NCBI RefSeq assembly: GCF_033115175.1
Contig: NC_084827.1
Location: 175,585,401 to 175,649,400, forward strand
Origin: Lepus europaeus
Taxonomy: Eukaryota; Chordata; Mammalia; Lagomorpha; Leporidae
Length of the DNA stretch: 64,000 nucleotides
Direction: 5' to 3'
Shown: positions 32,321 through 43,285 of the stretch, in pieces
Numbering within the stretch: the first letter of the stretch is position 1
Layout: the number at the start of each line of letters is the position of its first letter
Program-made: the position numbers and the translations under genes
The notes under the pieces: model-generated
What the model saw: only the letters and a program-made list of their open reading frames with translations
Database searches by the model: none
What the model was told of the DNA's origin: nothing

Positions 32321-32386
32321 TCCTACTCCCCCTCCCCTCCTCCTCCTCCCCCTCCCCTCCTCCTCCTCCCCCTCCCCTCCTCCTCC
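32321..32386 (+). repeat. CU-rich 20-bp tandem in ITM2C 3' UTR
   Basis: About 3.3 copies of a 20-bp unit, tcctcctccccctcccctcc. The second and third copies are identical, the first differs by one base, and the array starts 39 nt after the stop codon. Such C-rich tracts are typical PCBP/hnRNP K targets; binding here is inference. Confidence 0.85.
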
Positions 32387-33162
32387 GGGGCCACTCCTGC
32401 CCTCCTCACTGCCTTGCTTGTGTGCTGTGGACGCCTTTCCCTAGATGTGCCCTGTCTGCATTTCTCCCGGTGGCCTCTGGGGGCGCCCTTGCTGACCCTG
32501 GGCGTAGGGGAGGGAGGGGCGCCTCCTCCAAGTCAGGCCGGGCCCAGGGGTGGCCCTGAAGGAGGAACCCTCTGGTGAGGGTGTGGGTGGGGGAGGGGAG
32601 AGATGGGGTTTGCACGGGTGGGAACCCCCCCAGAGCACAAGGGGAGGTGGCTGTCCCGGCGTCTCCCCAGGACTCCTGTGAGTGCCTTGAGCCCCCCAGC
32701 GGGACCCTGGGGTTTGGGGTGGGGATGCCTGTCAAGCACAAATGTTTCCTGAGTGGAACCAAAGAAGCCGGGAGCCAGGGCCCAAACCTGGCCCCAGCAG
32801 CACAAGTGGGGCCCCCCCAGCAGCGGGGGCGGGAGCAGGTGGCCGAGGCCGGGGAGGAGCCATGGGGTCATTGCTTCCTGCGAGCCCAGGGCTGGTTCCA
32901 GAGACCCTGCAGGGACCCCGCACGGAAGAGAGAGCCTGCTCCTTGCTTGCCCTGCGCCCCCTCCCGACTCCGACTCCATGCCCCCTGCTCCGGGCGAGTG
33001 CAGCGCCCGCCCCTCCTCCCTACTTTTGCATGTTTTTCCTGACCTGGGATTCGCTGATGCTGACAGCCCTGAGCCTCCGGCCAGACTTGGGTGCTCTCTG
33101 GGGAGGAGACTCGCTCGCTTTGTATATTTTCTCAGATCTCTTTTCAAAAGTGTCTGCAGAAC

Positions 33163-33168
33163 AATAAA
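33163..33168 (+). terminator. Polyadenylation signal of ITM2C
   Basis: Canonical AATAAA in 'gaacaataaaaatctttta', followed by a GT-rich downstream stretch (33195-33235). Cleavage is expected at about 33180-33186. Confidence 0.85.
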
Positions 33169-33186
33169 AATCTTTTACTTCTGACC

Positions 33187-34985
33187 TTGGCTTGGGTATG
33201 GCCGGTGGGCCTGGGCACAGGGGTGGAGCTGGGCATCGGAGGGGGCAGCAGGCAAGGGGAGGCCAGCAGAGCTGACCCTAAAGAGAAGGACTGTTCCCGG
33301 TTCAGCCAAAGAGAGTAGGATGTGCGCCTCGCTGGCTCCCCTGTCCTCTGACGGCTTCTGGGGACAGGTGGAGCTTGCGCGTCACAGGTGAGGAGTGGGA
33401 GGGAAGAGCCCGGCTTCCGCAGTCCGTCAAGTTGTGTGAGTGCCTGCGGACCACCCTGTTAGATCCCATGGCCGGGGACAGCGTCGTAAGCTGCAGGAGA
33501 GCTGGCCAGAGCCCTGACTGTGTGGCCCCAGAAGCAGCGAGGACGGGCACCTGTCATTTGGTCTCAGTCCCCAGAGACAGAACACCGAAGACCCATTTGT
33601 GCAAACTCGCCGCGTTCTTGGATCCAAAGCGCGATGCCAGTTTGCCTGCCTTCTGCTGACCTAAGTGCCGTACATGCACAAGACGCCAGCCACGTTTATT
33701 TTGCACCCTGCTCCGGTCTGCGCACGTGGGGAGGTAAGCCAGGTAGCTCCTGCCCAGGGGGAAGCCCCGCCCTCAGGTGTTTGTCACCACAAATCCCAGG
33801 TCGGTTTGGTGGTGCACAACAGAGGGCCCGGAAGTTGGCAGATCGGGATGAGAATTAGAGTGACGGTGCCAAGTTCATGGGCACACGTGAGCCACGTTCC
33901 ACAGAGCGCTGCCCCGTTTGGCGAGGTGGAGCTGGGCCCTGCTTCCTGTGACAGTTCTGAATGGGTTACGTCTGAAGTAAGAAATGAAATCATAGAACGC
34001 AAGGCAAGGTGACCCAGAGAATGACCTTGGAGCAGGAAAGGACTTTGCAATCATGATCCCCACCCAGGGCTCCGAGAAGGGAGAATTGATGCGGGGCAAA
34101 ATGCCACGCAGAGTGTTCTAAGCAGCCAGCGAGGGGATACTGTTTCAAACGTGGGGCATGACAAAGAGCTACTTTCCTAATACACAGCATCCTATTAGAA
34201 ATGAATAGCCCTGCAGGTCAGCGGGCAGGGACTGGACAGGCTGTTCACGGTGAGAGCCGGGCAGGTGCACCAGGGCCTCCCCAGAGAAAATGTTACAGCC
34301 CCGGAGGAAATGAAGGCAAAGTGTCTGCACATCTCAGGGTCTGTGGTTTTTCTTTTTCTTTCTTTTCTTTCTTTTTTCTTTTTCTTTTTCTTTTTTTTTA
34401 AACATATTTTGTATTGTGAAACATTCCTCACAAAATACTACCCGGAGGCCCTTGTCAGGGTAATGACCTTGTGTCCTGGGCTCCCTCTGTTCCCGTGCCC
34501 CAGAAGCAGCCGTGGTTTCTTTATTGCTTTCCTGGCTGGGGGCTGCAGCCCCTGGGGTAGCGGCTCGCACCTGCTTTGCGCACCTGCTTTGCGTTTGTGG
34601 GAGCTTGGCTGGGCAGCCAGCAGAGCTCCAGGGAGGGAAGCAGAAGCCACGTGTCCCAGCACATCGCTTGGGGGCGTTCTGTTGATGAAAGCAAGGCACA
34701 CATCAGCCGGGTCTGGGAGGTGACTGTGGCACTGTGGCAGCCCAGGGGTGGGCGGGGAGGCTCGCTCGCCAGCCCTGCCCCATCGCTAGCCTGCTCCACT
34801 TCAGTTTCCTGTGAGGGGCATGAAAGCCCGGGAGGCAGACGTCTAGTCTTAGATCCCAAGCAGCCTGGAGAACTTGCCAGCTTTCCGTGTGTCAGCCCGG
34901 GTGATGTCGCGAAGCCGATTCGGGTCATTCCGGCCCTGAGTTTCTGCTCTACTATTGCACTGGGTAGCTGAGAACACCTAAGGCA
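33187..34985. other. ITM2C-GPR55 intergenic, no gene
   Basis: Unique GC-rich sequence with a TTTC-rich run at about 34345-34400. No exon or recognised mobile element. Confidence 0.45.
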
Positions 34986-35167
34986 ATTTCACTTGGATCT
35001 GGAGATCATAAGAGCGGTAACGAAATACACGCATCGTTCTCTGACTTGCTTTTGCCCTGTTTCTGAGACCTGTCTGTGTCAGTTACTGAGGTAACAGTTA
35101 ATTCAGCGTGTCAGTCTATTCTGTGAATATACTGACCGGCCTATTTGACTACCAGTGACGATTTGGG

Positions 35168-35405
35168 CTCTTTTTAAAAGGCATACAGAGAGAGAGAGGA
35201 CAGAGAGAGAGATTATCCACCGTTTCACTCACCAAGTGCCAGGTCAAACCGGAACTCCATTCAGATCTCCTATGTGGATGACAGGGACCTGAGAACTTGA
35301 GCTTCACCCAGAGTGTGTGTGGACATCAAACCGGATCAGAGAGGGAGAAGCTGGGACTGGAACCAGGGCTCCTTCCGACTTTTCACAGTTACAGCACTTT
35401 CATGA
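35168..35405 (-). mobile_element. CSINE, old
   Basis: Antisense, diverged C repeat: 'acagagagagagattatcca', 'gtttcactcaccaagtg', and a decayed head near 35400. It lies within the L1. Confidence 0.7.
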
Positions 35406-35614
35406 GCACTGCTGGGACACCTGAGATTTTCTCTGTTATGTATACCTAGAAGCGTGCAAATGTGCAACAAACAGAACCTCCGAGATTGGTTTCTGTAAGA
35501 AACATGACCAGTCCACAGGGCCACGGGCACTGCCCAGGCATTCTTTTTATTCCACAGCCTTGCCAATGCATCATGTTAACAATCCTTAGGATTAGGTGCA
35601 AAGTGGTATTTCAT

Positions 35615-35827
35615 GGGCGGAGCATTCAATATAGCAGTCACTGCTTGTGACACCTGCATATCAGAGCATCTGGTTCAAGTCCCAGCTCCTCTACTTCCGA
35701 TCCAGTTTCCTGCCCACACATACTCTGGGTGATGCCCAAGTACTCGGGTCCCTGTCACCCACGTAGGAGATCTGAATGGAGTTCCGGTTTGGCCTGGCAC
35801 TTGGTGAGTGAAACAGTGGATAGGAGA

Positions 35828-35872
<45 letters not shown>

Positions 35873-35915
35873 TTCTGGATGTGTGTATGCATGTGTATGC
35901 CTTTCAAATATTTTT
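35615..35915 (+). mobile_element. CSINE with 14-bp target duplication
   Basis: Older C repeat with a (CT)n at about 35830-35868. Flanks aagtggtatttcat (35601-35614) and aagtggcatttcat (35916-35929) differ by one base; the L1 match continues across them. Confidence 0.88.
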
Positions 35916-36089
35916 AAGTGGCATTTCATTATGGTTTTAATTTCATTGCTGTGATTATTAAGAAAGTGGGTGGGTTTCATAAGCTTATTGGACCCTCAAA
36001 TTTCCTTTTCTATAAAAGATCTGTCTGTGTGCTTTGGCCTACTTTTGTATTGGACTCTTTTTCTTATAATTTATATAATTAATTTTTGT

Positions 36090-36752
36090 ATATTTAAAAA
36101 TATTTATCTATTTGAAAGGCAGAATGGGGCCGGCGCCGCAGCTCACTTGGCTAATCCTCTGTCTGTGGCGCCGGCACCCCAGGTTCTAGTCCTGGTCGGG
36201 GCACCAGATTCTGTCCCGGTTGCTCCTCTTCCTGTCCAGCTCTCTGCTGTGGCCCGGGAGTGCAGTGGAGGATGGCCCAAGTGCTTGGGCCCTGCACCCC
36301 ATGGGAGACCAGGAGGAAGCACCTGGCTCCTGGCTTCGGATCGGCATAGTTCCGGCCATAGCAGCCATTTTGGGGGGTGAACCAACGGAAGGAAGACCTT
36401 TCTCTCTGTCTCTCTCACTGTCTATAACTCTACCTTTCAAATTAAAAAAAAAAAAAAAAGGCAGAATGACAGAGAGAAAAAGAGAGATCTGCTGATTCAC
36501 TCCCGAAATGGCCACAACAGCCAGGGGTAAGCCAGGCCAAAGTCAGGAGCCTGGAATTCCATCTGGTCTCCCATGCAGGTGGCAGGGACCCAAGTTGTCC
36601 ATCATCCACTGCTTTCCCAGGTGCACTCGCAGGGAGCTAGGTTAGAAGTGGAGTAGCCAGGACTCAAACCAGCACTCCCACATGGGATGCAGGCATCCTA
36701 AGCAGCAGCTTATCCACTGCTCACACACCTGCCCCTATATCTACATAATTTT
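36090..36752 (-). mobile_element. CSINE (outer) split by another CSINE
   Basis: Antisense C repeat whose tail-side part (about 36090-36126) and remainder (36469-36752, ending 'ctcacacacctgcccc') are separated by a younger + strand copy. Confidence 0.9.
36127..36456 (+). mobile_element. Young CSINE nested in an older CSINE
   Basis: Near-consensus C repeat starting gggccggcgccgcagctcac. Target duplication aaaggcagaatg at 36115-36126 and 36457-36468 comes from the host SINE itself, which fixes the order of insertion. Confidence 0.95.
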
Positions 36753-36919
36753 TATTATGTCATTGATGGATGACAAATACCCTACCCAAGTTTCTGACTT
36801 GTCTTCTAACTCTCTCTGGTCTCCTTGGTGAACAGAAATTATTGACTTTAATATGGTCAAATTTATTCAACTTTGTCTTTATAGTTAGAGCTTTTCACAT
36901 CTTGTTTTAGAAATCCTTC

Positions 36920-37236
36920 TTAGGGGCCAGCATTATGGCACAAAAGGCTAAGCCACCGCTTGCAGTGATGGCATCTCATATGAATACCAGCCTTCCAATC
37001 CAGCTTCCTGCTAATGTGCCTAGGAAACCAGTGGAGGATGGCGCGAGTGCTGGGGCCCCTGCCACCCATTTGGAGACCTGGATGGAGTCCTGGGCTCCTG
37101 GCTTTGGCCTGGCCCAGCCCAGTCCCCACTGTTATGGCCATTTGGGGAGCAAACCCAACAGATGGTAGATTCTCTCTCTCTCTTTCACTCCCTTTCTCTT
37201 TGTCCCTTTGCCTTTCAAAGAAATAAATATATTTTA
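36920..37236 (+). mobile_element. CSINE with 11-bp target duplication
   Basis: C repeat flanked by agaaatccttc at 36909-36919 and 37237-37247, inside the antisense L1. Confidence 0.92.
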
Positions 37237-37650
37237 AGAAATCCTTCCTATCCCAATGTTGAAGAGACATTATTCTATAATTTCTTATAATTATTATTTT
37301 GAGTTTTACATTTTTTAATCCCCCAGAATTTATTCCTTGGAATGGTGTAAGGTAGAGATCACCATTTGTTCTGTTTTTATGGGGGGGGGGGTGGATTTTC
37401 CTTCTCCATTGAGCTGCAGTGTGTGCCTGCAAGGATCAAGTATGTGTGTGTCTGGCCTCTCTGTCATGTGTATCCCCAGGGCTGGAGCTTCACTGCCAAG
37501 AAGTCTTGATCTCTGATAGTGCAAGGTTTCTACTTTGATCTTCTCCATCAGGGCCATGCCAGTTTTTGCCCCTTATTCTTTTTATTCATTTTAGAAATAA
37601 TTATCAAATTTCATGAAAAACTCTCTTAAGATTCTTCCTGGATTTGCATT

Positions 37651-37730
37651 TTAAAAAAATATTTATTTATTTATTTATTTGAGAGGTAGAGTTACAGACA
37701 GAGAGAAAGAGAGACAGAGAAGAAGGTCAT
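37651..37730 (-). mobile_element. 80-bp 5'-truncated CSINE
   Basis: Only the A-rich tail and CT-rich segment (antisense) are present. Flanks ctggatttgcatt (37638-37650) and ctggacttgcatt (37731-37743) show an extreme 5'-truncated insertion rather than a later deletion. Confidence 0.85.
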
Positions 37731-37969
37731 CTGGACTTGCATTAAATCTTTAGGTCAACTTTTGGGAGAATTGAAATCATTTGATACTTAGTGCTCCAAT
37801 CCATGAACATGGTATTCATGTTCGTTTACTATCTCTCAACACAGTTTTATATTTTCTCACTAGAAGGCTCACAAATCTTTGGTTAGGTTGATTCCAAAGT
37901 TCCTTATATTTGCTGTTATTATCATTAATAATTATAACTTGGTTGCTAGTATATAGAAATATAATTTTT

Positions 37970-38826
37970 TTTATTTTTTATTTTTTTTTTACTTTTTAAC
38001 TTTTATTTAATGAATATAAATTTCCAGTGTACAGCTTATGGATTACAATGGCTTCCCCCCCCCCATAACTTCCCTCCCACCCGCAACCCTCCCCTCTCCC
38101 GCTCCCTCTCCCCTTCCATTTGCATCAAGATTCATTTTCAATTCTCTTTATATACAGAAGATCAATTTAGTATAAAGATTTCAACAGTTTGCACCCACAT
38201 AGAAACACAAAGTGAAACATACTGTTTGAGTACTAGTTATAGCATTAAATCAAAATGTACAGCACATTAAGGACAGAGATCCCACATGAGGAGCAAGTGC
38301 ACAGTGGCTCCTGTTGTTGACCCAACAAATTGACACTCTAGTTTATGGCACCAGTAACCACCCTAGGCTCTCGTCATGAGTTGCCAAGGCTATGGAAGCC
38401 TTCCAAGTTTGCCGACTCTGATCATATTTAGACAAGGTCATAAAAGACAGAGTGAGGATAGTAATCAATGATCCTAAGAGTGGCATTTACCAGGTTTGAA
38501 CAATTATACAGCATTAAGTGGGGAAGAGGACCATCAGTACACACATGTTGGGAGTAGAGCCATTGGTGGTAGAGTAGAGGTTATGATTACAAAGGAATGA
38601 GGCCCGAGTGCACTAGACAGGGCCTAGAACAAAGGACAGAGTCATTATTAGAGGAGCTAAGAAAGGTGCTGTCTAAGCTACAATTAAGTTTTCTGATTGA
38701 GAGGCAAATAGAACCTGATAGAAGGGGCTTGATAATAATCTGGTGGGCTTTAGGCCTTGTAAATTCAGAGGCCCAGACCTATCTATCTCTTCACATGGGG
38801 TATATCCTAAGGGAGGTGTGAACCTC
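37970..38826 (-). mobile_element. Rabbit-type L1 3' UTR insertion, 5' truncated
   Basis: About 0.86 kb. On the + strand it starts with the T-rich (antisense poly(A)) end, then the lagomorph L1 3' end ('acttttatttaatgaatata', 'cagcttatggattacaatgg') with a C-run at about 38047. It contains only 3'-UTR-like sequence. Perfect 15-bp target duplication agaaatataattttt at 37955-37969 and 38827-38841. Confidence 0.9.
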
Positions 38827-38883
38827 AGAAATATAATTTTTAAAATACTGACAGCAAATTTGTCAAGCTGTCCTTCTTTCTTT

Positions 38884-39742
<859 letters not shown>

Positions 39743-40211
39743 AAGCCGTCTTTCTTATTTGAAAAAGTTGTCTAAGAATGCTTCTGTGCTTTCTATATAA
39801 CCAACCCTATTGACAATGAAAAAAATGTTTGATTTCTTCCATTCAAATAATTAAAGCTTTCGTGTGTTTTGCGTGTCCTCCCTCACTAGCTGGGAGCTCC
39901 GTTTCCACAGTGAGAGCCGTGAACCTTGTTCTGCTCCTGACTGCTTATTCTTGTTCGGATTTCTAAGAGAATTCGCCTTGAGTACAATTTAGCGACAGGT
40001 GTTAGGAGACTATTCTTTTGGAGACTAAGGAAGTTCTCCTCTATGTTTAATTTTCAAAGTGTTTTTAATCAGGGACTGATGATGAATTCTTTTATCAACA
40101 ATTTTTGTGCATCTATTCATATTCAAAAGTTTGTGGGAAATGAAGTTAAAAGGTGTTTATTTTGGTGCCAAAAGAATCAAAATTGTTGCATAGTTTTTTC
40201 TAATTTTTTTT

Positions 40212-40547
40212 TCTTTTTGAAATCTATTTTATTCATTTGAAAGACAGTTATAGAGAGAGAGTGTGAGAGACCAAGACAGAGAGGGATCGTCCATCCTCTG
40301 GTTCACTCCCCAACTGGCCACACTGGCTGGAGCTAGGCCAGGCAGAAGCCAGGAGCCTGGAGCTTCTTCCAGGTCTCCCACATGCATTCAGGGGCCCAAG
40401 CACTTGGTCCATCCTCTGCTGTTTTTCCAGGTGCATTAACAGGGAGTTGGATCAGAAATGGAGCAGCCTGGTCTCGAACCAGCGACCACATAGGATGCCA
40501 GCATCCCACACAGCAGCCTAACTCACTATGCTACAATGCCGGCCCCA
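40212..40547 (-). mobile_element. CSINE
   Basis: Antisense C repeat ending 'ctacaatgccggcccca', inside the ancient antisense L1. Confidence 0.9.
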
Positions 40548-40879
40548 GTTTTTTTCAAAACATGCATTTGCCATGAACTTTTTGAAGACTGCTTGTATTT
40601 TCACATCCATTTGTATGACTGAATCTCTCAATGGGGTGAATAATGTGAATATCGGCTAATTCGGTCAGGGTGGATTTTCTTGTGGATCCCATGTGCTGAT
40701 ATTTTATTTATGAGTTTTAGATATGTGTTTATTAGCAACATTGGCCTGCAGTTTTCTGTCTCACTTTGTCCCTCTTGGGTTTTTGTGCTAAAGTCTTGCT
40801 TGTCTCTTAGGATGAGCTGGGGAAATTAGTTCTATGCTTTTTTGCTTTAAAAAAACATTTAGCAATTCCCAGTTTTCTC

Positions 40880-41075
40880 AAGGGTGCAAAACCCTCTTGT
40901 ACCAAAAATGAGAGTAAGTTGGTTTGACAATATCAAATTTTAAACTGCAATATCTTTGACCTAGAAATTTCACTGCTAGGAATTTATCTTCTGGGTCTAC
41001 CTAAATGAGCATACCAAAATACATGATTCGAGCCATTCACTGTTGTACTAGCAAGAAACCAAAAAGGAAACAGGA
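40880..41075 (+). mobile_element. L1 ORF2 3' fragment, sense
   Basis: 'ctttgacctagaaatttcac' then 'tgctaggaatttatcttctg' matches old-L1 'tttgacccagcaattccacttctgggaatttatc'. Its orientation is opposite to the long L1 just before it, so it is a separate element. Confidence 0.6.
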
Positions 41076-43001
41076 GAGATTTGGTTTACGAAGGGGAGGT
41101 TGATCTCTTGGTGCTGCTGGGCAGGGTTTTCCAAAATCTGTCACTCAGCAAAGGCAGGTAGCGGAGCAAGGCTACAGGTGCACACAAACATAGATGTACA
41201 ACTCAACTCATCTGGGGCTTTTTAAAAAGACAGCTAGATGGGTGTGCGTCTGTTGTTTCTGGAAGAGTGCTCAAAGCCTCCCAGGACTGGTCACCTCGGC
41301 AGCAGGGATGGCAGGAGCTGCAGACTCCACGTCCCCCCCTTGCTCTTGACTTGAGGGCGTGTGTGCATGTCTGTTGCAGCACGCACAGCCTGCACTTGTT
41401 GGCCGAGCTGTCCTCACAGCTACCTGCGCCGTCTCACCCACTTCCCTCTGCGGCCCTCGAGGTCTCTCACTGTCCTAGGGAGGAAGCCCTGCATGTGGCT
41501 CGGTTTTGGCCGGAAGAATCGAGTGGTTGGAAATGTTAAGTTGACATAAATAGGAAGCTCTGTAACCTCGTGCAGGTGTTGCCTTGGAAACCAGAGCCTG
41601 GGCGGTCTCCATGGAAACCGGCCTCAGCCTTCTGCCCGAAGCAGATACCACCCACCCGTGCTGGAGTCTCATCAGTCCGGGACCTCGGAGCTCTGATAAA
41701 CTGCTCAGAGAATGATGAATGATGGCAGGCTGGCCCCTGCCCAGCCTGGCCCAGCCTGCTGTGGGGCTCAGGCCACTGTCTGCCTGGACATGCTCCCCCT
41801 CGGAATGCAGCGGACCCCAAGGCTGTGCAGGGAGTGTCCCCAGGGTGAGGAGAGGGACCTGTCTCCTGAGATCCAGGGGGCTGGACCCTGCCATTGGCCA
41901 AGGTGCAGCTGAAGAGCTAGGGCGACCTAACGTCCTCTCTGGGTTCCCACCTGCTCTTCTGTAAAAGGGGGGGATCGGGCCCTGTAGTAGCCAAGGGTTT
42001 TGTCCAACTTTAATGACACATGGCTTCCACGTGGCTTGCACAGGGGCGCAGAGGAGGGAAGGAGCCGTCAGTGACCAGGACAGGCTTTGTGGGGACTCAC
42101 CTGAGGGTGGAAGGGCGGGGAGGAGGAAGGGCAGGGAGTGGAGGAGGGGCCCCAGAGCTCGCCCTGTATAGACCAGGGGCCGTGGTGCAGGCCGAGTTTC
42201 CTGAGGGTGGGCTTGGGACCAGGAGGGAGACTGAGAACAGGGCTTGGTGGTGGGATGAGGAGAGGGGGCAGCAGGACTGGGTGCTGCTGTCCTAGGAGAG
42301 CGGCCCTGGCACCGCTGCCCGTGTGTTGCCAGAGGGCAGAGGGGTCGTTGTGCCCCTCCTGTCTGAGAGGGCCCTGCCGCTGGAAGCTAAGTGCCCTGGG
42401 AGCCGGGCTGTGCCTAAGAGCGCAGGGGGAGAGCAGGGGGAGAGGGCAGCCGTGAGCTCCCAGGGAGGAGAAGGGGGAGCGATGACCTTGACCAACTCCC
42501 TCGTCCGGCAGTATTGACCGAGTGCTCACCATGCTCAGGCAGTGCGCCTGCGCCTTGCATCGATTTCTTGTGTTTGCTGCTTGCATTATCTGTGGGGTGA
42601 GTATGGATTTCCTAGCCACAAATGCAGGTGTGCAAAAAGAAGCCCTGTTTTTCCACAGTAGTTGATTTTGTAGAACATCCTGGGACTCGAATTCCCATTA
42701 GGTTGGGCTGCAGAAAGTGGGTCTTGCTGATTCTGGGTAAACTGAGTCACTACTTTGCCGTCACATTTGCCCCTCTTCCCCAGGGCTGGTCCCCTGAATC
42801 ATGGTTCTGTGTTTGGGGTCTTCCCATGAAAACAGCTTTGACTGGAGACAGCGAGCCCCTTCTACTCCGATGGCTGGCGTGAGTCTGGCTTTCCCAGCAC
42901 CCTTTGCAGCTGGAGTCAGGCCTGCGAGCAGGCTCAGGTGATCAGAGGCTTCCACCTTGGCCAAGCGATTCGGGAAGCAGGAAAGTAAAGAAGGTGTCCT
43001 G
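41076..43001. other. Intergenic with possible regulatory stretch
   Basis: GC-rich unique sequence. At 41578-41591 there is GTTGCCTTGGAAAC, an RFX X-box-like site, followed by 'tccatggaaacc'. A weak antisense MIR trace lies at about 42515-42615. No gene. Confidence 0.45.
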
Positions 43002-43285
43002 GGGCTGGCGCTGTGGCACAGCGGGTTAAGCCGCCGCCTGTGACACTGGCATCCTGTATGCGCACTAGTCCTGGCTGCTCCGCTCCCAAACCAGCTCCCT
43101 GCTAATGCTCCGGGGAAGGCAGTGGAAGATGGCCCAAATGCTTGGGCTTCTGACACCCATGTAGGAGACCCAGATGGGGTTCCAGGTTTCTGGCTTCAGC
43201 CTGGCCCAGCCCCAGTCATTGTAGCCATTTGGGATGGACGACCTCTCTCTCTGTCACTCTGTCTTTCAAATAAATCTTTTAAGAG
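43002..43285 (+). mobile_element. CSINE
   Basis: C repeat from 'ggggctggcgctgtggcaca' to 'ctttcaaataaatcttttaa'. Confidence 0.9.

Larger units (their letters stand above)
32282..33184 (+). other. ITM2C 3' UTR
   Basis: About 0.9 kb from the stop codon to the cleavage region after the poly(A) signal. GC-rich, with a CU-rich tandem at its start (listed separately) and a U-rich end. Confidence 0.75.

Noticed and set aside
38010-38826. Possible gene in the AT-rich stretch before the RPS14 copy
   Set aside because: It is a lagomorph L1 3' UTR insertion bounded by 15-bp target duplications.
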